64,000 bases of DNA from Flavobacterium sp. SUN046 (GCF_028867965.1 NZ_JAPQNT010000001.1:62001-126000); one strand, 5' to 3'. Shown: positions 10,111 through 18,104, counted from the stretch's first letter. Translations and numbers: made by a program. The notes: generated by a model not told the origin, from the letters alone.

Positions 10111-10448
10111 AGTTTTTTAAAGAATCCTTTTTCTTCTGTTTTTTTAACTTTAATTTTTTGTGGTGGAACTTGCGACGGAAAAACGCCTCTTACTTCCATT
10201 TTTTCTGAAACTGTTGATTCCATTCTTAATTTCATTAATTCAGAACGTCGGTCAACAAATTCAGATCGCAATTCTTTTACTTCGTTAGTTAAATCAGCGA
10301 TTTTGTATATTTTTTCATCAAATCGGTGCGAGTTTGCAATCATTACTATTGCTAAAACAACTATAAAAAGAATGAAACGCCAGTTTTTGGTAGCGTCTTC
10401 ATTAACTAGAAATCTTGCTTTTAATAGGTTGTAAACTCCGCCTTTCAT
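10101..10448 (-). CDS. ftsL: FtsL-like small bitopic division protein
   Basis: This 115-residue protein sits between rsmH and ftsI, exactly where ftsL lies in dcw clusters. It has a short cytoplasmic N-terminus, one membrane helix (about residues 23-41, WRFILFIVVLAIVMIANS), then a periplasmic heptad-rich coiled coil (about 42-85) and a basic tail. FtsL normally pairs with a FtsB-like partner to activate FtsW-FtsI. The sequence itself is poorly conserved, so the call rests on topology and position. It overlaps ftsI by 10 bases. Confidence 0.85.
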   Translation of the reverse strand: MKGGVYNLLKARFLVNEDATKNWRFILFIVVLAIVMIANSHRFDEKIYKIADLTNEVKELRSEFVDRRSELMKLRMESTVSEKMEVRGVFPSQVPPQKIKVKKTEEKGFFKKLWQ

Positions 10449-10456
10449 ATTATTAG

Positions 10457-10484
10457 TTTTCAGTTTTCAGTTTTCAGTTTTCAG
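10457..10484. repeat. heptamer tandem repeat TTTTCAG x4, ftsL-rsmH gap
   Basis: Four perfect copies of TTTTCAG run end to end. A degenerate form of the same heptamer (GTGTTCA, GTATTCA) is found at 22616-22643 upstream of the sigma factor gene. No coding function is seen. Confidence 0.8.
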
Positions 10485-10518
10485 TTTATTTTGTTTCCTG
10501 AAATCTTCAATCTGCTAA

Positions 10519-11427
10519 CTATTTCTTCTCTGCTATTCTTAATTTTGCACTTCGTGCTCTGTTGTTGATTTTAATTTCTTCATCAGTAGGAACAATTAAC
10601 TTTCCTACTAACTTGAATGGAACTGAAAAATTTCCAAAAAAATCACGTTCTGGTTCACCTTCAAATAATCCGTTTTTCATGAATCTTTTTACCAATCTGT
10701 CTTCCAATGAATGGTATGAAATCACACTCAATCTTCCTTCGGGTTTTAAAACATCTAATGATTGTTCTAAAAATTCTTTCAAAACATCCATTTCTTGATT
10801 CACTTCAATTCGGATTGCTTGATATATTTGAGCTAAAATTTTATTTTTAAATTGCTCTGGTAAAAATCGTTGTAAAATCAATTTTAATTCATCTGTTGTT
10901 TCAATTGCCTTATGTTCTCTTGCTTCGATAATTGTTCTTGCTAAAGCTGGAGCAACTTTTAATTCTCCGTAATCTAAAAAGACTCTTTTCAAATTAACAT
11001 CATCGTATTCGTTGATAACTTTGTAAGCATCTAATTCGTTTTTCTTGCTCATTCTCATATCCAAATCGGCATCGAATCTTGTTGAAAAACCTCGTTCTGG
11101 AACATCAAATTGATGCGATGAAACTCCTAAATCAGCCAAAATTCCGTCGACTTGCTTGATTCCGTGAAATCTTAAAAACCTTTTTATGAATCTGAAATTT
11201 TCTTGAATTAAAGTAAATCGTTCATCTGGCAATGCATTAGCCCAAGCATCTTCATCTTGATCGAAACCGAATAATTTTCCGTTTGCACCAAGTCGACTCA
11301 AAATCTCTTTAGAATGACCACCACCACCGAAAGTGACATCTACATAAACACCATCTGGGTTGATATTCAAGCCATCAACTGTTTCTTTTAATAAAACCGG
11401 ATTATGATATTCCATTGTCATCGTCAT
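10519..11427 (-). CDS. rsmH: 16S rRNA (cytosine(1402)-N(4))-methyltransferase
   Basis: RsmH (MraW) methylates N4 of C1402 in 16S rRNA with SAM. The protein of about 302 residues has the SAM-binding loop DVTFGGGGHS and the family region ISYHSLEDRLVK near the C-terminus. Three in-frame ATGs (11427, 11421, 11415) are possible; MEYHNPVLLKE from 11415 is the usual family start, giving 298 residues. All three lie inside the 3' end of mraZ, so the two genes overlap by 14-26 bases. Confidence 0.95.
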   Translation of the reverse strand: MTMTMEYHNPVLLKETVDGLNINPDGVYVDVTFGGGGHSKEILSRLGANGKLFGFDQDEDAWANALPDERFTLIQENFRFIKRFLRFHGIKQVDGILADLGVSSHQFDVPERGFSTRFDADLDMRMSKKNELDAYKVINEYDDVNLKRVFLDYGELKVAPALARTIIEAREHKAIETTDELKLILQRFLPEQFKNKILAQIYQAIRIEVNQEMDVLKEFLEQSLDVLKPEGRLSVISYHSLEDRLVKRFMKNGLFEGEPERDFFGNFSVPFKLVGKLIVPTDEEIKINNRARSAKLRIAEKK

Positions 11428-11875
11428 TTACATTTCCCATTACATCTTCAGCTAAATCTGCAAAATCAACTATAGAATCATCAATTGCTTTTTCATATAA
11501 ATCTTTATCCCAAATTTCAATGATATTTACTGCTGATGAAAGCACAATATCTTTAGTGATTTGAGCGAAATTTGTTAAATCTTTTGGAACTAATAATCTA
11601 CCGAGAGCATCAATTTCAAGCACTTTTACACCAGCTGTAAAACGACGAATGAAGTCGTTATTCTTCTTAACAAAACGATTGAGTTTATTGATTTTTTGCA
11701 TCATTAAATTCCATTCAACCATTGGATAAAGCTCTAAACATGGCTGAAATACAGAACGTTTCAAGACAAATCCGTCCTGAAGCGAAGCAGCAAGTTGCTT
11801 TTTGAACGGCGCTGGCAAAAGCAGCCTTCCTTTGGCATCAACTTTACATTCGTATGTTCCGATTATTGAGTTCAA
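11402..11875 (-). CDS. mraZ: transcriptional regulator MraZ, TTG start
   Basis: MraZ is a double SpoVT/AbrB-like DNA-binding protein that represses the dcw operon. I start it at TTG 11875 (residues NSIIGTYECKVDAKGRLLLP follow), giving 157 residues, the usual family length. The frame can be extended to a GTG at 11923, but that codon lies inside the MraZ operator repeats and upstream of the -7 box, so it cannot be the start of this transcript. Two copies of the family motif are visible: DAKGRLLLP near the N-terminus and DALGRLLVP in the second half. The gene overlaps rsmH. Confidence 0.93.
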   Translation of the reverse strand: MNSIIGTYECKVDAKGRLLLPAPFKKQLAASLQDGFVLKRSVFQPCLELYPMVEWNLMMQKINKLNRFVKKNNDFIRRFTAGVKVLEIDALGRLLVPKDLTNFAQITKDIVLSSAVNIIEIWDKDLYEKAIDDSIVDFADLAEDVMGNVNDDDNGIS

Positions 11876-11899
11876 AAACTTTTTATTAAATGATTTGAG

Positions 11900-11907
11900 C
11901 AAAAATA
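11900..11907 (-). promoter_or_regulatory. -7 promoter element of mraZ/dcw operon
   Basis: On the minus strand this reads TATTTTTG, matching the Bacteroidetes -7 box TAnnTTTG. It lies 24 bases upstream of the TTG start and just downstream of the operator. A TTG that may serve as the -33 element (11933-11935) falls inside the operator; its 25-base spacing is slightly long. Confidence 0.6.
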
Positions 11908-11914
11908 TAAAATA

Positions 11915-11944
11915 TTTTACCACATTTTACCACAATATACCACA
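11915..11944 (-). promoter_or_regulatory. MraZ operator: three tandem 10-bp boxes
   Basis: On the minus strand the boxes are TGTGGTATAT, TGTGGTAAAA and TGTGGTAAAA, directly adjacent with an exact 10-bp period. A fourth degenerate box (ACCGC core) is at 11956-11965. MraZ in other bacteria binds tandem boxes with about 10-bp spacing upstream of its own gene, so this is very likely the autoregulatory site. It overlaps the -33 region of the promoter, which suits repression. Confidence 0.85.
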
Positions 11945-12243
11945 TTGTTAATAAGTTTTACCGCTTTTGAAAAATCATATTAAGCAGTGTTTTTAATAAA
12001 ATTTGAAAATAATTAACTAATTTTTAAGATTTGTTGCATTTTTCAGAAATCAATCTAGATATACGCTTAATTTATTATGAAATATTTAATAAACTTTAGC
12101 ATCAAATAATTACTACTTTAACAAAAAACAATCTATTGATATGCTGACAATTAAATAATTAAATGAGCCAACAAAACCATTAAATTTGACAAATTGATAA
12201 CCTAAATAATTCATTAAATGCTATGTTTTTATAGATAAAAAAC
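11945..12243. other. AT-rich divergent intergenic region
   Basis: Between the mraZ operator and the promoter of the alpha/beta hydrolase there are about 300 very AT-rich bases. I see no open frame, no strong hairpin and no repeat from the other families of this window. It probably serves only as the divergent upstream region. Confidence 0.5.
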
Positions 12244-12251
12244 TATATTTG
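12244..12251 (+). promoter_or_regulatory. -7 promoter element of alpha/beta hydrolase gene
   Basis: TATATTTG matches TAnnTTTG, 27 bases before the ATG at 12279. No clear TTG is seen at the -33 position. Confidence 0.5.
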
Positions 12252-12278
12252 TAACAATTGAAAAATGAGTATTAGAAT

Positions 12279-13043
12279 ATGGATTTGATTTCTAAAAAAG
12301 ACGGTAAATACAACTATATTGAGGTTGGCGAAGGAACGCCAATTGTAATTTTACATGGTTTAATGGGTGGTTTAAGCAATTTTGAAGGAGTTGCCAAATA
12401 CTTCTCTCAAAAAGGCCATAAAATTGTGATTCCAGAGTTGCCGCTTTACACACAAAATATCTTAAAAACTAACGTAAAAGCTTTTGCTAGATACGTTAAA
12501 GATTTTATTACTTACAAAGGATTTGACAGAGTTATTCTATTAGGAAATTCGCTTGGCGGACACATTGCTTTGTATCATACTAAAATGTATCCAGAGAAAG
12601 TTGCCGGATTAGTAATTACAGGAAGTTCAGGGCTTTATGAAAGCGCGATGGGCGATAGTTATCCCAAAAGAGGTGATTATGAATACATCAAAAAGAAAGC
12701 AGAAGCTGTTTTTTATGATCCAAGTGTTGCAACTAAAGAAATTGTTGATGAAGTTTTTGGGGTTGTAAATGACCGCATAAAAGTTATCAAAACACTTACA
12801 ATTGCCAAAAGCGCAATTCGTCATAATATGGCAAAAGATTTACCTAAAATGCATGTGAAAACATGTTTGATTTGGGGAAAAAACGACCAAGTTACGCCAC
12901 CAGATGTTGCGGAAGAGTTTCACAAATTAATGCCTAATTCTGACTTATATTGGATTGACAAATGTGGACACGCAGCAATGATGGAACATCCAGATGAATT
13001 TAATCGTTTGCTGGACGAATGGTTACAAAAAGTGGAACTTTGA
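12279..13043 (+). CDS. alpha/beta hydrolase
   Basis: A 254-residue cytoplasmic alpha/beta hydrolase fold enzyme. The oxyanion region HGLMGG is at 26-31, the nucleophile elbow GNSLGG has Ser91, the acid is Asp203 in WGKNDQVTPP, and the catalytic His231 is in CGHAAMMEHP. No signal peptide is present. The substrate cannot be told from sequence; relatives include esterases and C-C bond hydrolases. It is divergent from the dcw operon and followed by the MntA/HepT pair. Confidence 0.9.
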   Translation: MDLISKKDGKYNYIEVGEGTPIVILHGLMGGLSNFEGVAKYFSQKGHKIVIPELPLYTQNILKTNVKAFARYVKDFITYKGFDRVILLGNSLGGHIALYHTKMYPEKVAGLVITGSSGLYESAMGDSYPKRGDYEYIKKKAEAVFYDPSVATKEIVDEVFGVVNDRIKVIKTLTIAKSAIRHNMAKDLPKMHVKTCLIWGKNDQVTPPDVAEEFHKLMPNSDLYWIDKCGHAAMMEHPDEFNRLLDEWLQKVEL

Positions 13044-13073
13044 AAATATTTAAGTTTTGGAATTTAAATCAAA

Positions 13074-13376
13074 ATGGAAAAATCAGTAGAAAAAAAATTA
13101 CCGAAAATTAAAGCTCTTTTCATCAAATATGGTGTTGAGAAAGCATTTTTATTTGGAAGTGCCGCTACTAATAAATTTCACAAAAGTAGTGATGTAGATT
13201 TTTTATATTCTTTTCCAGAAGACTTAGATTATGAAACTTATGGTACAAATTATTTTAATTTGTTAACCGATTTACAAAAATTACTTAATAAAAATGTTGA
13301 TTTAGTTGCAGAAAAAACACTAAAAAATCCTTATCTAATTGAAAGTATTAATGAAAATAAAATTCAATTAATATGA
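13074..13376 (+). CDS. MNT-domain nucleotidyltransferase, MntA-type antitoxin
   Basis: This 100-residue protein has the minimal nucleotidyltransferase signature GSX10DXD: G28, S29, D40 and D42 in the stretch from FGSAATNKF to SSDVDF. In known MntA/HepT modules the MNT protein neutralises the HEPN toxin by adding AMP to a tyrosine next to its active site. The next gene is a HEPN protein that overlaps by ATGA, so the two were one module. The antitoxin frame is intact although the toxin frame is broken. Confidence 0.88.
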   Translation: MEKSVEKKLPKIKALFIKYGVEKAFLFGSAATNKFHKSSDVDFLYSFPEDLDYETYGTNYFNLLTDLQKLLNKNVDLVAEKTLKNPYLIESINENKIQLI

Positions 13377-13714
13377 TTAGTAGAGAAGAGAAAAAACTTT
13401 TATTGGACATTTTAGAATCCTTAAATTCTGTTGATGAACATTTAGACAACTAAAGAATTTTAGAGGAATATTTATCGAATAAAACTAAAAGAAGAGCCGT
13501 TGAAAGAGAAATTGAAATCATTGGTGAAGCCATGAATAAACTCTTGAAAATAAATCCCGAAATAGCAATATCCTATTCAAGAATAATTGTTGATTTGAGA
13601 AATAAAGTAATCCATTCTTATGATTCTGTTGATGATATCTTAATTTGGAAAATAATAATGAAAGATTTTCCAATATTATTGGAAGAAGTAAAGCACTTAC
13701 TAAATGAAAATTAA
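13373..13714 (+). pseudogene. HEPN-domain toxin (HepT-type), interrupted by in-frame stop
   Basis: Read straight through, the frame gives 113 codons that look like a complete HepT RNase toxin, but codon 27 is TAA (13451-13453). The catalytic motif RX4HXY is intact: R76, H81 and Y83 in RNKVIHSY. Y83 is the residue MntA modifies in characterised pairs. The part after the stop could be translated from ATG 13532 as 60 residues that still contain the motif but lack the first helices. The end overlaps engB by 11 bases. Alternatives are a sequencing error or genuine loss of the toxin. Confidence 0.85.
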
Positions 13715-14324
13715 CACTGCCGAATTTATAATCAGTAATTCTGATGTAACTAAATGTCCAACTGAACGCTTGCCAGAGTATGCGTTTATTGGTCGTTCTA
13801 ATGTTGGAAAATCATCGTTAATAAACATGATTACCAATCATAAAAATTTGGCTAAAACATCCGGAAAGCCAGGAAAAACGCAATTAATTAATCACTTCAA
13901 AATTAATTCTAATTGGTTTTTGGTAGATTTACCTGGTTACGGTTATGCAAGAGTTTCTAAAAAAACAAAAGAAGTTTTTCAAGAATTCATTACTGATTAT
14001 TTTGAACAACGCGAACAATTGGTTTGTGCTTTTGTTTTGATTGATATTCGATTGGAAGCACAAAAAATTGATTTAGAATTTATAGAATATCTAGGAGAAA
14101 CTGAAATACCTTTTTGTATTATTTTCACCAAAGCAGACAAAATCAGTAAAGGAAAAGTTGCTGCCCATGTTGCTGCTTACCGCAAAGAATTACTTGCTAA
14201 TAATTGGGAAGAAATGCCACAACATTTTGTAACTTCTTCTACCGAAGGAACTGGCAAAGAGGCTCTTTTAGAGTTTATTGACAATGTGAATGTAGATGTT
14301 TTTAAAGATTTGAATGAGTTTTAG
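13704..14324 (+). CDS. engB: ribosome biogenesis GTPase EngB (YsxC/YihA)
   Basis: EngB is an essential GTPase for large ribosomal subunit assembly. The 206-residue protein has G1 GRSNVGKSS (30-38), G3 DLPGYGYA, G4 TKAD and a G5-like SST near the C-terminus. The ATG at 13704 lies inside the 3' end of the broken hepT frame, in another reading frame, so the toxin-antitoxin pair was inserted tightly against engB or shares its transcript. Confidence 0.95.
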   Translation: MKINTAEFIISNSDVTKCPTERLPEYAFIGRSNVGKSSLINMITNHKNLAKTSGKPGKTQLINHFKINSNWFLVDLPGYGYARVSKKTKEVFQEFITDYFEQREQLVCAFVLIDIRLEAQKIDLEFIEYLGETEIPFCIIFTKADKISKGKVAAHVAAYRKELLANNWEEMPQHFVTSSTEGTGKEALLEFIDNVNVDVFKDLNEF

Positions 14325-14335
14325 AAATATTAGAA

Positions 14336-14941
14336 ATGGCGAAATTTAAGTTTTTAGTTTTAGTAATTTCTATCTTTTTTGTTATTCAATCTTGTAGTCT
14401 ACCGCATTACATGATGGAAAATAAAGCTCAAACTACTGGGCTCGATTTTACAAAAGGAAAGTGGTTAATAAATGATATTGATTGCCCAGGAAATGTTTAC
14501 CAACAATTATTTCAAGAAAGCACAAAAGATTTTGGTTTATTTTTAGCAGATCGATTGTATCCTGTTTACAATGTGAAAGGAATTATTTTACCTCAAAAAA
14601 TCAAATTCAATCCGAGTAAAAATGACATTAAAGAAATGAAAAAAGGATGCGTTGGTTTTGATTATTTTATAAATATTAGAGCAGGAAAACTGAAAGAAGA
14701 AATTGGTTCTATAGATTTAACGCCTCACCATCTTAACACATCCAAGACAAACCAAAGCGAAGTATTTATTGAAATATATGATTTAAATCTCTCTGAGATA
14801 ATTTATTCTCAAAAAGTAATCGGAACATCATCAGCTGTTAAAGACAACCAAGATGTTCATTTTTCTAGAGCTTCTTCCGGATTAATAATGGGTGCTTATA
14901 GAAAACTAATAAATGACATTAGTTCTAAATCGATAAAATAA
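14336..14941 (+). CDS. putative lipoprotein of unknown function
   Basis: 201 residues, not recognised. The N-terminus is a lipoprotein signal (hydrophobic residues 5-17, then FVIQSC with the lipidated Cys at 20). The rest is soluble, with mixed strands and no motif I can name. It starts 11 bases after engB and is probably cotranscribed with it. It faces gldC. Confidence 0.6.
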   Translation: MAKFKFLVLVISIFFVIQSCSLPHYMMENKAQTTGLDFTKGKWLINDIDCPGNVYQQLFQESTKDFGLFLADRLYPVYNVKGIILPQKIKFNPSKNDIKEMKKGCVGFDYFINIRAGKLKEEIGSIDLTPHHLNTSKTNQSEVFIEIYDLNLSEIIYSQKVIGTSSAVKDNQDVHFSRASSGLIMGAYRKLINDISSKSIK

Positions 14942-14954
14942 TATTGAGCTTTCT

Positions 14955-15278
14955 CTATCCTTTCAACTCCAATTTTTCAGCAAAATACTCACAAAAATCT
15001 CGCATTGTCGCAGCCATTTTTTCGTCTTGTGTAGCACGTTCAAAGGTGTCTGCCATTGCAACAAGCGTTTGATGAAAGAAAATTTTCATTTCGTCAACTG
15101 GCATTTCTTTAGTCCATAAATCTATACGAAGTGTTTCATTGGCTTTGCTATCCCAAACCGATAATAACATTGCTTTGGCTTCTTCCAGTTGAACTCCGCC
15201 ATCTTGTGCAGTCCAAGTTAATTTTTCGGGAACTCTATTTTCGTCTAATTCTACTACGAATTTAATTTCTGATGTCAT
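14955..15278 (-). CDS. gldC: gliding motility protein GldC
   Basis: GldC is a small soluble protein that supports gliding in Flavobacterium. Loss slows but does not abolish motility, and it stabilises GldB. The 107-residue sequence matches the family closely: acidic, with the region KLTWTAQDGGVQLEEAKAM and no signal peptide. It follows gldB in the same direction, as in F. johnsoniae, but here a 221-base spacer with a palindromic repeat separates them. Confidence 0.9.
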   Translation of the reverse strand: MTSEIKFVVELDENRVPEKLTWTAQDGGVQLEEAKAMLLSVWDSKANETLRIDLWTKEMPVDEMKIFFHQTLVAMADTFERATQDEKMAATMRDFCEYFAEKLELKG

Positions 15279-15330
15279 TTTTATTTATTTTTGGGTAATC
15301 GTATAATTTTTATTTTTACTTCTAATTTAT

Positions 15331-15398
15331 CGTTTCAACGAAGAAGAAATTATAGTACTTGATTTGTTTTATGTGATTTCTCCTTCGTCGAAATGACA
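15331..15398. repeat. imperfect palindrome of the GTCATTTCGACGAAGGAGAAAT type
   Basis: The left arm CGTTTCAACGAAGAAGAAAT (15331-15350) pairs imperfectly with the right arm near 15376-15397, which reads on the minus strand as GTCATTTCGACGAAGGAGAA. It lies in the gldB-gldC spacer. A half element of a similar type (GTCATTGCAAGGCACGAAG on the minus strand) is at 22797-22815. I recall such sequences as dispersed intergenic elements in flavobacterial genomes, but cannot check copy number here. Confidence 0.65.
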
Positions 15399-15499
15399 AA
15401 AACGCACTTTTAATAATTACAACCAATAGGTTACTTTAAATCTACTTAACAAGTAACATTTTCTCTAAAACCTAAATTCTGAATTCTGCAACCTGAAAC

Positions 15500-16468
15500 C
15501 TACTCCACTTTCTTAGGTTTATATTTAGATTTTTCGAAAATTTCTTTCGGATCCATTTTTAATAATTCTTGAACGGTAACTTTCGGATTGTTTTCCATAA
15601 ACGAACGCACTATTTGCCAACCAACCCATTGTCCAACTCGACCTGGTGTATCGTTATCGATTTCCAAATAAAATTTAGAAAACGGAGCCATATTGATAAA
15701 ACGATTTGGTAATTTAGAATCGGTGCTGAACAACAATTTGTTGCTTATAAAATATTCCCACATGTAATTCTCATTTTCGGTACAAAATTTAATCTGTTCT
15801 GGTGAATATCCAATTCGTTCGGCATCTGTATAATCGGGCAATAAAATATCTTTCAGATACAATTCTTTACCCGAAGTAATCATTAACGAAAGTAATTCTT
15901 TGTTTTTTGGAACCGGAATAATTCCATATCCTAAGCTTGAAACAACATCAGGTAACATTTGTCTTTCTTCAAAATTAAATCGGATATATTCAGGGAATTC
16001 ACTGTAAAATTTATGGTCTTTTCCTAAGTATAATTCCAAAGCAATAATTAGTTTATCGTTGGCATAGATTGCTTTGTTCAAATAATCCATTTCACCAATT
16101 GCAGTATAAATTTGTGGTGTTTTTATAGTTGGAAAATAATATTTTATATGCTTGAATAAATCTTCAATTTCGGTTTGTTTGTCATTGAAATTTTTATACT
16201 TTTTTTCTACTTCTTGATACAATTCTCTCCATTGCGGATGTTGCATTTTTTCAATCCAAACATTATCTGGAGTTTCTGGTGGAAAAAAATCAGGATATTC
16301 CGCTTTTACTTTTGGTAAATCTTGTGGTTTAGCATCAAAAAAAGCTTGTTCAAATCGGTGCACCTTCATAGAAATAGGGATTTCTTCGACAGCTCTTTCA
16401 ATTTTACTTTTCTTATCGCAAGAGAAAAATAAAAGTCCAATTAAGATGACATAAATATATCTTTTCAT
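15500..16468 (-). CDS. gldB: gliding motility lipoprotein GldB
   Basis: GldB is a lipoprotein required for flavobacterial gliding and type IX secretion. The 322-residue protein has a lipoprotein signal with the lipobox FFSC (Cys17), then the typical GldB body with PISMKVHRFEQAFF and the C-terminal GRVGQWVGWQIVRSFMENNP. It is divergent from nadE with overlapping promoter boxes and is followed by gldC. A short AT-rich stretch of degenerate repeats (15465-15495) lies just after the stop. Confidence 0.93.
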   Translation of the reverse strand: MKRYIYVILIGLLFFSCDKKSKIERAVEEIPISMKVHRFEQAFFDAKPQDLPKVKAEYPDFFPPETPDNVWIEKMQHPQWRELYQEVEKKYKNFNDKQTEIEDLFKHIKYYFPTIKTPQIYTAIGEMDYLNKAIYANDKLIIALELYLGKDHKFYSEFPEYIRFNFEERQMLPDVVSSLGYGIIPVPKNKELLSLMITSGKELYLKDILLPDYTDAERIGYSPEQIKFCTENENYMWEYFISNKLLFSTDSKLPNRFINMAPFSKFYLEIDNDTPGRVGQWVGWQIVRSFMENNPKVTVQELLKMDPKEIFEKSKYKPKKVE

Positions 16469-16480
16469 TTTAAAATTTAA

Positions 16481-16496
16481 TATTTTTGCAAATATA
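16481..16496. promoter_or_regulatory. back-to-back -7 boxes of nadE (+) and gldB (-)
   Basis: TATTTTTG at 16481-16488 on the plus strand and TATATTTG on the minus strand at 16489-16496 are directly adjacent, one for each divergent gene. The distances to the start codons are 38 bases (nadE) and 20 bases (gldB). The two polymerases could not occupy both boxes at once. Confidence 0.55.
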
Positions 16497-16526
16497 CATT
16501 ACCAAAACTTAATTCATCTCAAAATT

Positions 16527-17336
16527 ATGGCTAAAAAAAGTACCATTCAAGTTGAAAAAGTAAACGAACATATAGTTAACTGGTTAAAACAATATGCTAT
16601 AAACGCAAAAGTAAACGGTTTTGTTGTTGGAATTTCGGGCGGAGTTGATTCGGCAGTAACCTCAACTTTGTGTGCACAAACAGGTTTGCCTACATTGTGC
16701 GTAGAAATGCCGATTCATCAAGCTCAAAATCAAGTCAATAGAGGTCGAGAACATATTGACCAACTGCAAAAGAGGTTTTCAAATGTTACTCGCGCTGAAG
16801 CAAATTTAACTCCGATTTATGAATCTTTTAAAACGGAAGTTCCTAAAAGTGAAAATGAAGCCAAATACAATCTTTCGTTAGCCAATACTCGTGCGCGCTT
16901 ACGAATGACAACTTTGTATTATTTTGCTGGAATTCATGGTTATTTGGTTGCTGGAACCGGAAATAAAGTAGAAGATTTTGGCGTTGGATTTTACACAAAA
17001 TATGGCGATGGCGGCGTTGATTTGAGTCCGATTGCCGATTTAATGAAAAGTGATGTTTATGCACTCGGACAGTTTTTGCAAATACCTGAATCGATTCAAA
17101 AAGCAGCTCCAACCGACGGATTATTTGGTGACAACCGCACTGATGAAGACCAACTTGGCGCAAGTTATGACGAATTGGAATGGGCAATGCTAGAAGACGA
17201 ACAAGGAAATACCGCTGAAAACTTCGCTGGAAGACAAAAAGAGGTTTTTGAAATCTACAAACGTCTTAATTTCGTAAATAAACATAAGATGGAGTCAATT
17301 CCAGTTTGTGAAATTCCACATCAATATAGAGAATAA
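16527..17336 (+). CDS. nadE: NAD(+) synthetase, ammonia-dependent type
   Basis: NadE amidates nicotinic acid adenine dinucleotide to NAD in the cytoplasm. The 269-residue protein has the PP-loop SGGVDS at 37-42, NTRARLRM, the NKVEDFGVGFYTKYGDGGVD region and no glutaminase domain, so it should use ammonia directly. It is divergent from gldB and followed by a response regulator gene 78 bases downstream. Confidence 0.95.
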   Translation: MAKKSTIQVEKVNEHIVNWLKQYAINAKVNGFVVGISGGVDSAVTSTLCAQTGLPTLCVEMPIHQAQNQVNRGREHIDQLQKRFSNVTRAEANLTPIYESFKTEVPKSENEAKYNLSLANTRARLRMTTLYYFAGIHGYLVAGTGNKVEDFGVGFYTKYGDGGVDLSPIADLMKSDVYALGQFLQIPESIQKAAPTDGLFGDNRTDEDQLGASYDELEWAMLEDEQGNTAENFAGRQKEVFEIYKRLNFVNKHKMESIPVCEIPHQYRE

Positions 17337-17414
17337 TTTGATAATTTAACAATTGTTTCTATTTTTTTACTAATTTTACATTATATATTTAATGTTTCCA
17401 AAAAAACTAAAATT

Positions 17415-18044
17415 ATGATAACAGTTTGTCTTGCCGATAATTATCCAGTGGTTCATTATGGCGTAAAATCATATTTTAAAGATCATCCAGAAATTAGTGT
17501 AGTTTCTAACGTTGGAAGTTTTTTCATGGTTCCTGATGCGTTGAGAAATAAAGAAATCAATGTTTTAGTTATTGACTTAGAACTGGATGGGCTAAAAAGT
17601 ATATATGAATTAAAAGCAATTATAAAGAACTTTCCAAATACCAAAGTTTTAGTTTTTACGAGCTTAAACGAGCAGATTTATGCGCCAAATGCTATTAAAG
17701 CTGGCGTTGCTGGTTTTGTTCACAAATCGTCTAAATTGGAAACTCTAGGAACAACAATTATTAGAGTACATCAAGGAATTATAATGCTAAGCGACAGTAT
17801 TAAGAAAAACTTGGCGTTGATTGCTAAACAAAATAAAAGCGAACGTCTTTACCGAAAATTATCGAATAGAGAAATTGAGGTTTTGCGCTACTTGTGTGAC
17901 GGAAAGAAAAACAACGAAATCTCGAAAGTTTTAGAATTGAATGAAAAAACAATTTCAACATACAAATTAAGATTACTACAAAAATTAAATGTAACTAATT
18001 TAGTGGATTTGGTCAACAAAGCTAAAACACTTGATATTGTTTAA
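17415..18044 (+). CDS. LuxR/NarL-family response regulator
   Basis: A 209-residue two-domain response regulator. The receiver domain has the phosphorylation site Asp54 (VIDLELDG), Thr82 and Lys104. The N-terminal acidic pair is reduced (ADN at 7-9, where DD is common). The C-terminal LuxR-type helix-turn-helix covers about 145-205 (LSNREIEVLRYL, EKTISTYKLRLLQKL). No histidine kinase gene is adjacent, so it is an orphan. In other flavobacteria a regulator of this type also sits near nadE/gldB, from memory. Confidence 0.88.
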   Translation: MITVCLADNYPVVHYGVKSYFKDHPEISVVSNVGSFFMVPDALRNKEINVLVIDLELDGLKSIYELKAIIKNFPNTKVLVFTSLNEQIYAPNAIKAGVAGFVHKSSKLETLGTTIIRVHQGIIMLSDSIKKNLALIAKQNKSERLYRKLSNREIEVLRYLCDGKKNNEISKVLELNEKTISTYKLRLLQKLNVTNLVDLVNKAKTLDIV

Positions 18045-18070
18045 AATATTAGATATTAGATTTTAAATAA

Positions 18071-18103
18071 AAAGCTCAAACTTCTATTGGAAGTTTGAGC
18101 TTT
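18071..18103. terminator. bidirectional terminator between response regulator and dnaG
   Basis: A 14-bp perfect stem AAAGCTCAAACTTC (18071-18084) pairs with 18090-18103 around a 5-base loop, with T-runs on both strands. It sits between convergent genes. Two AGATATT-type heptamers (18051-18064) precede it. Confidence 0.88.
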
Positions 18104-18104
18104 T

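Noticed and set aside
10090..10434. Plus-strand ORF opposite ftsL
   Set aside because: It is the antisense shadow of ftsL/ftsI and has no ribosome binding site or family match.
11876..11923. Extended mraZ start at GTG 11923
   Set aside because: The codon lies in the MraZ operator repeat and upstream of the -7 box; the extra residues have no family similarity.
12627..12824. Minus-strand ORF inside the hydrolase gene
   Set aside because: Antisense shadow, low complexity, no start signal.
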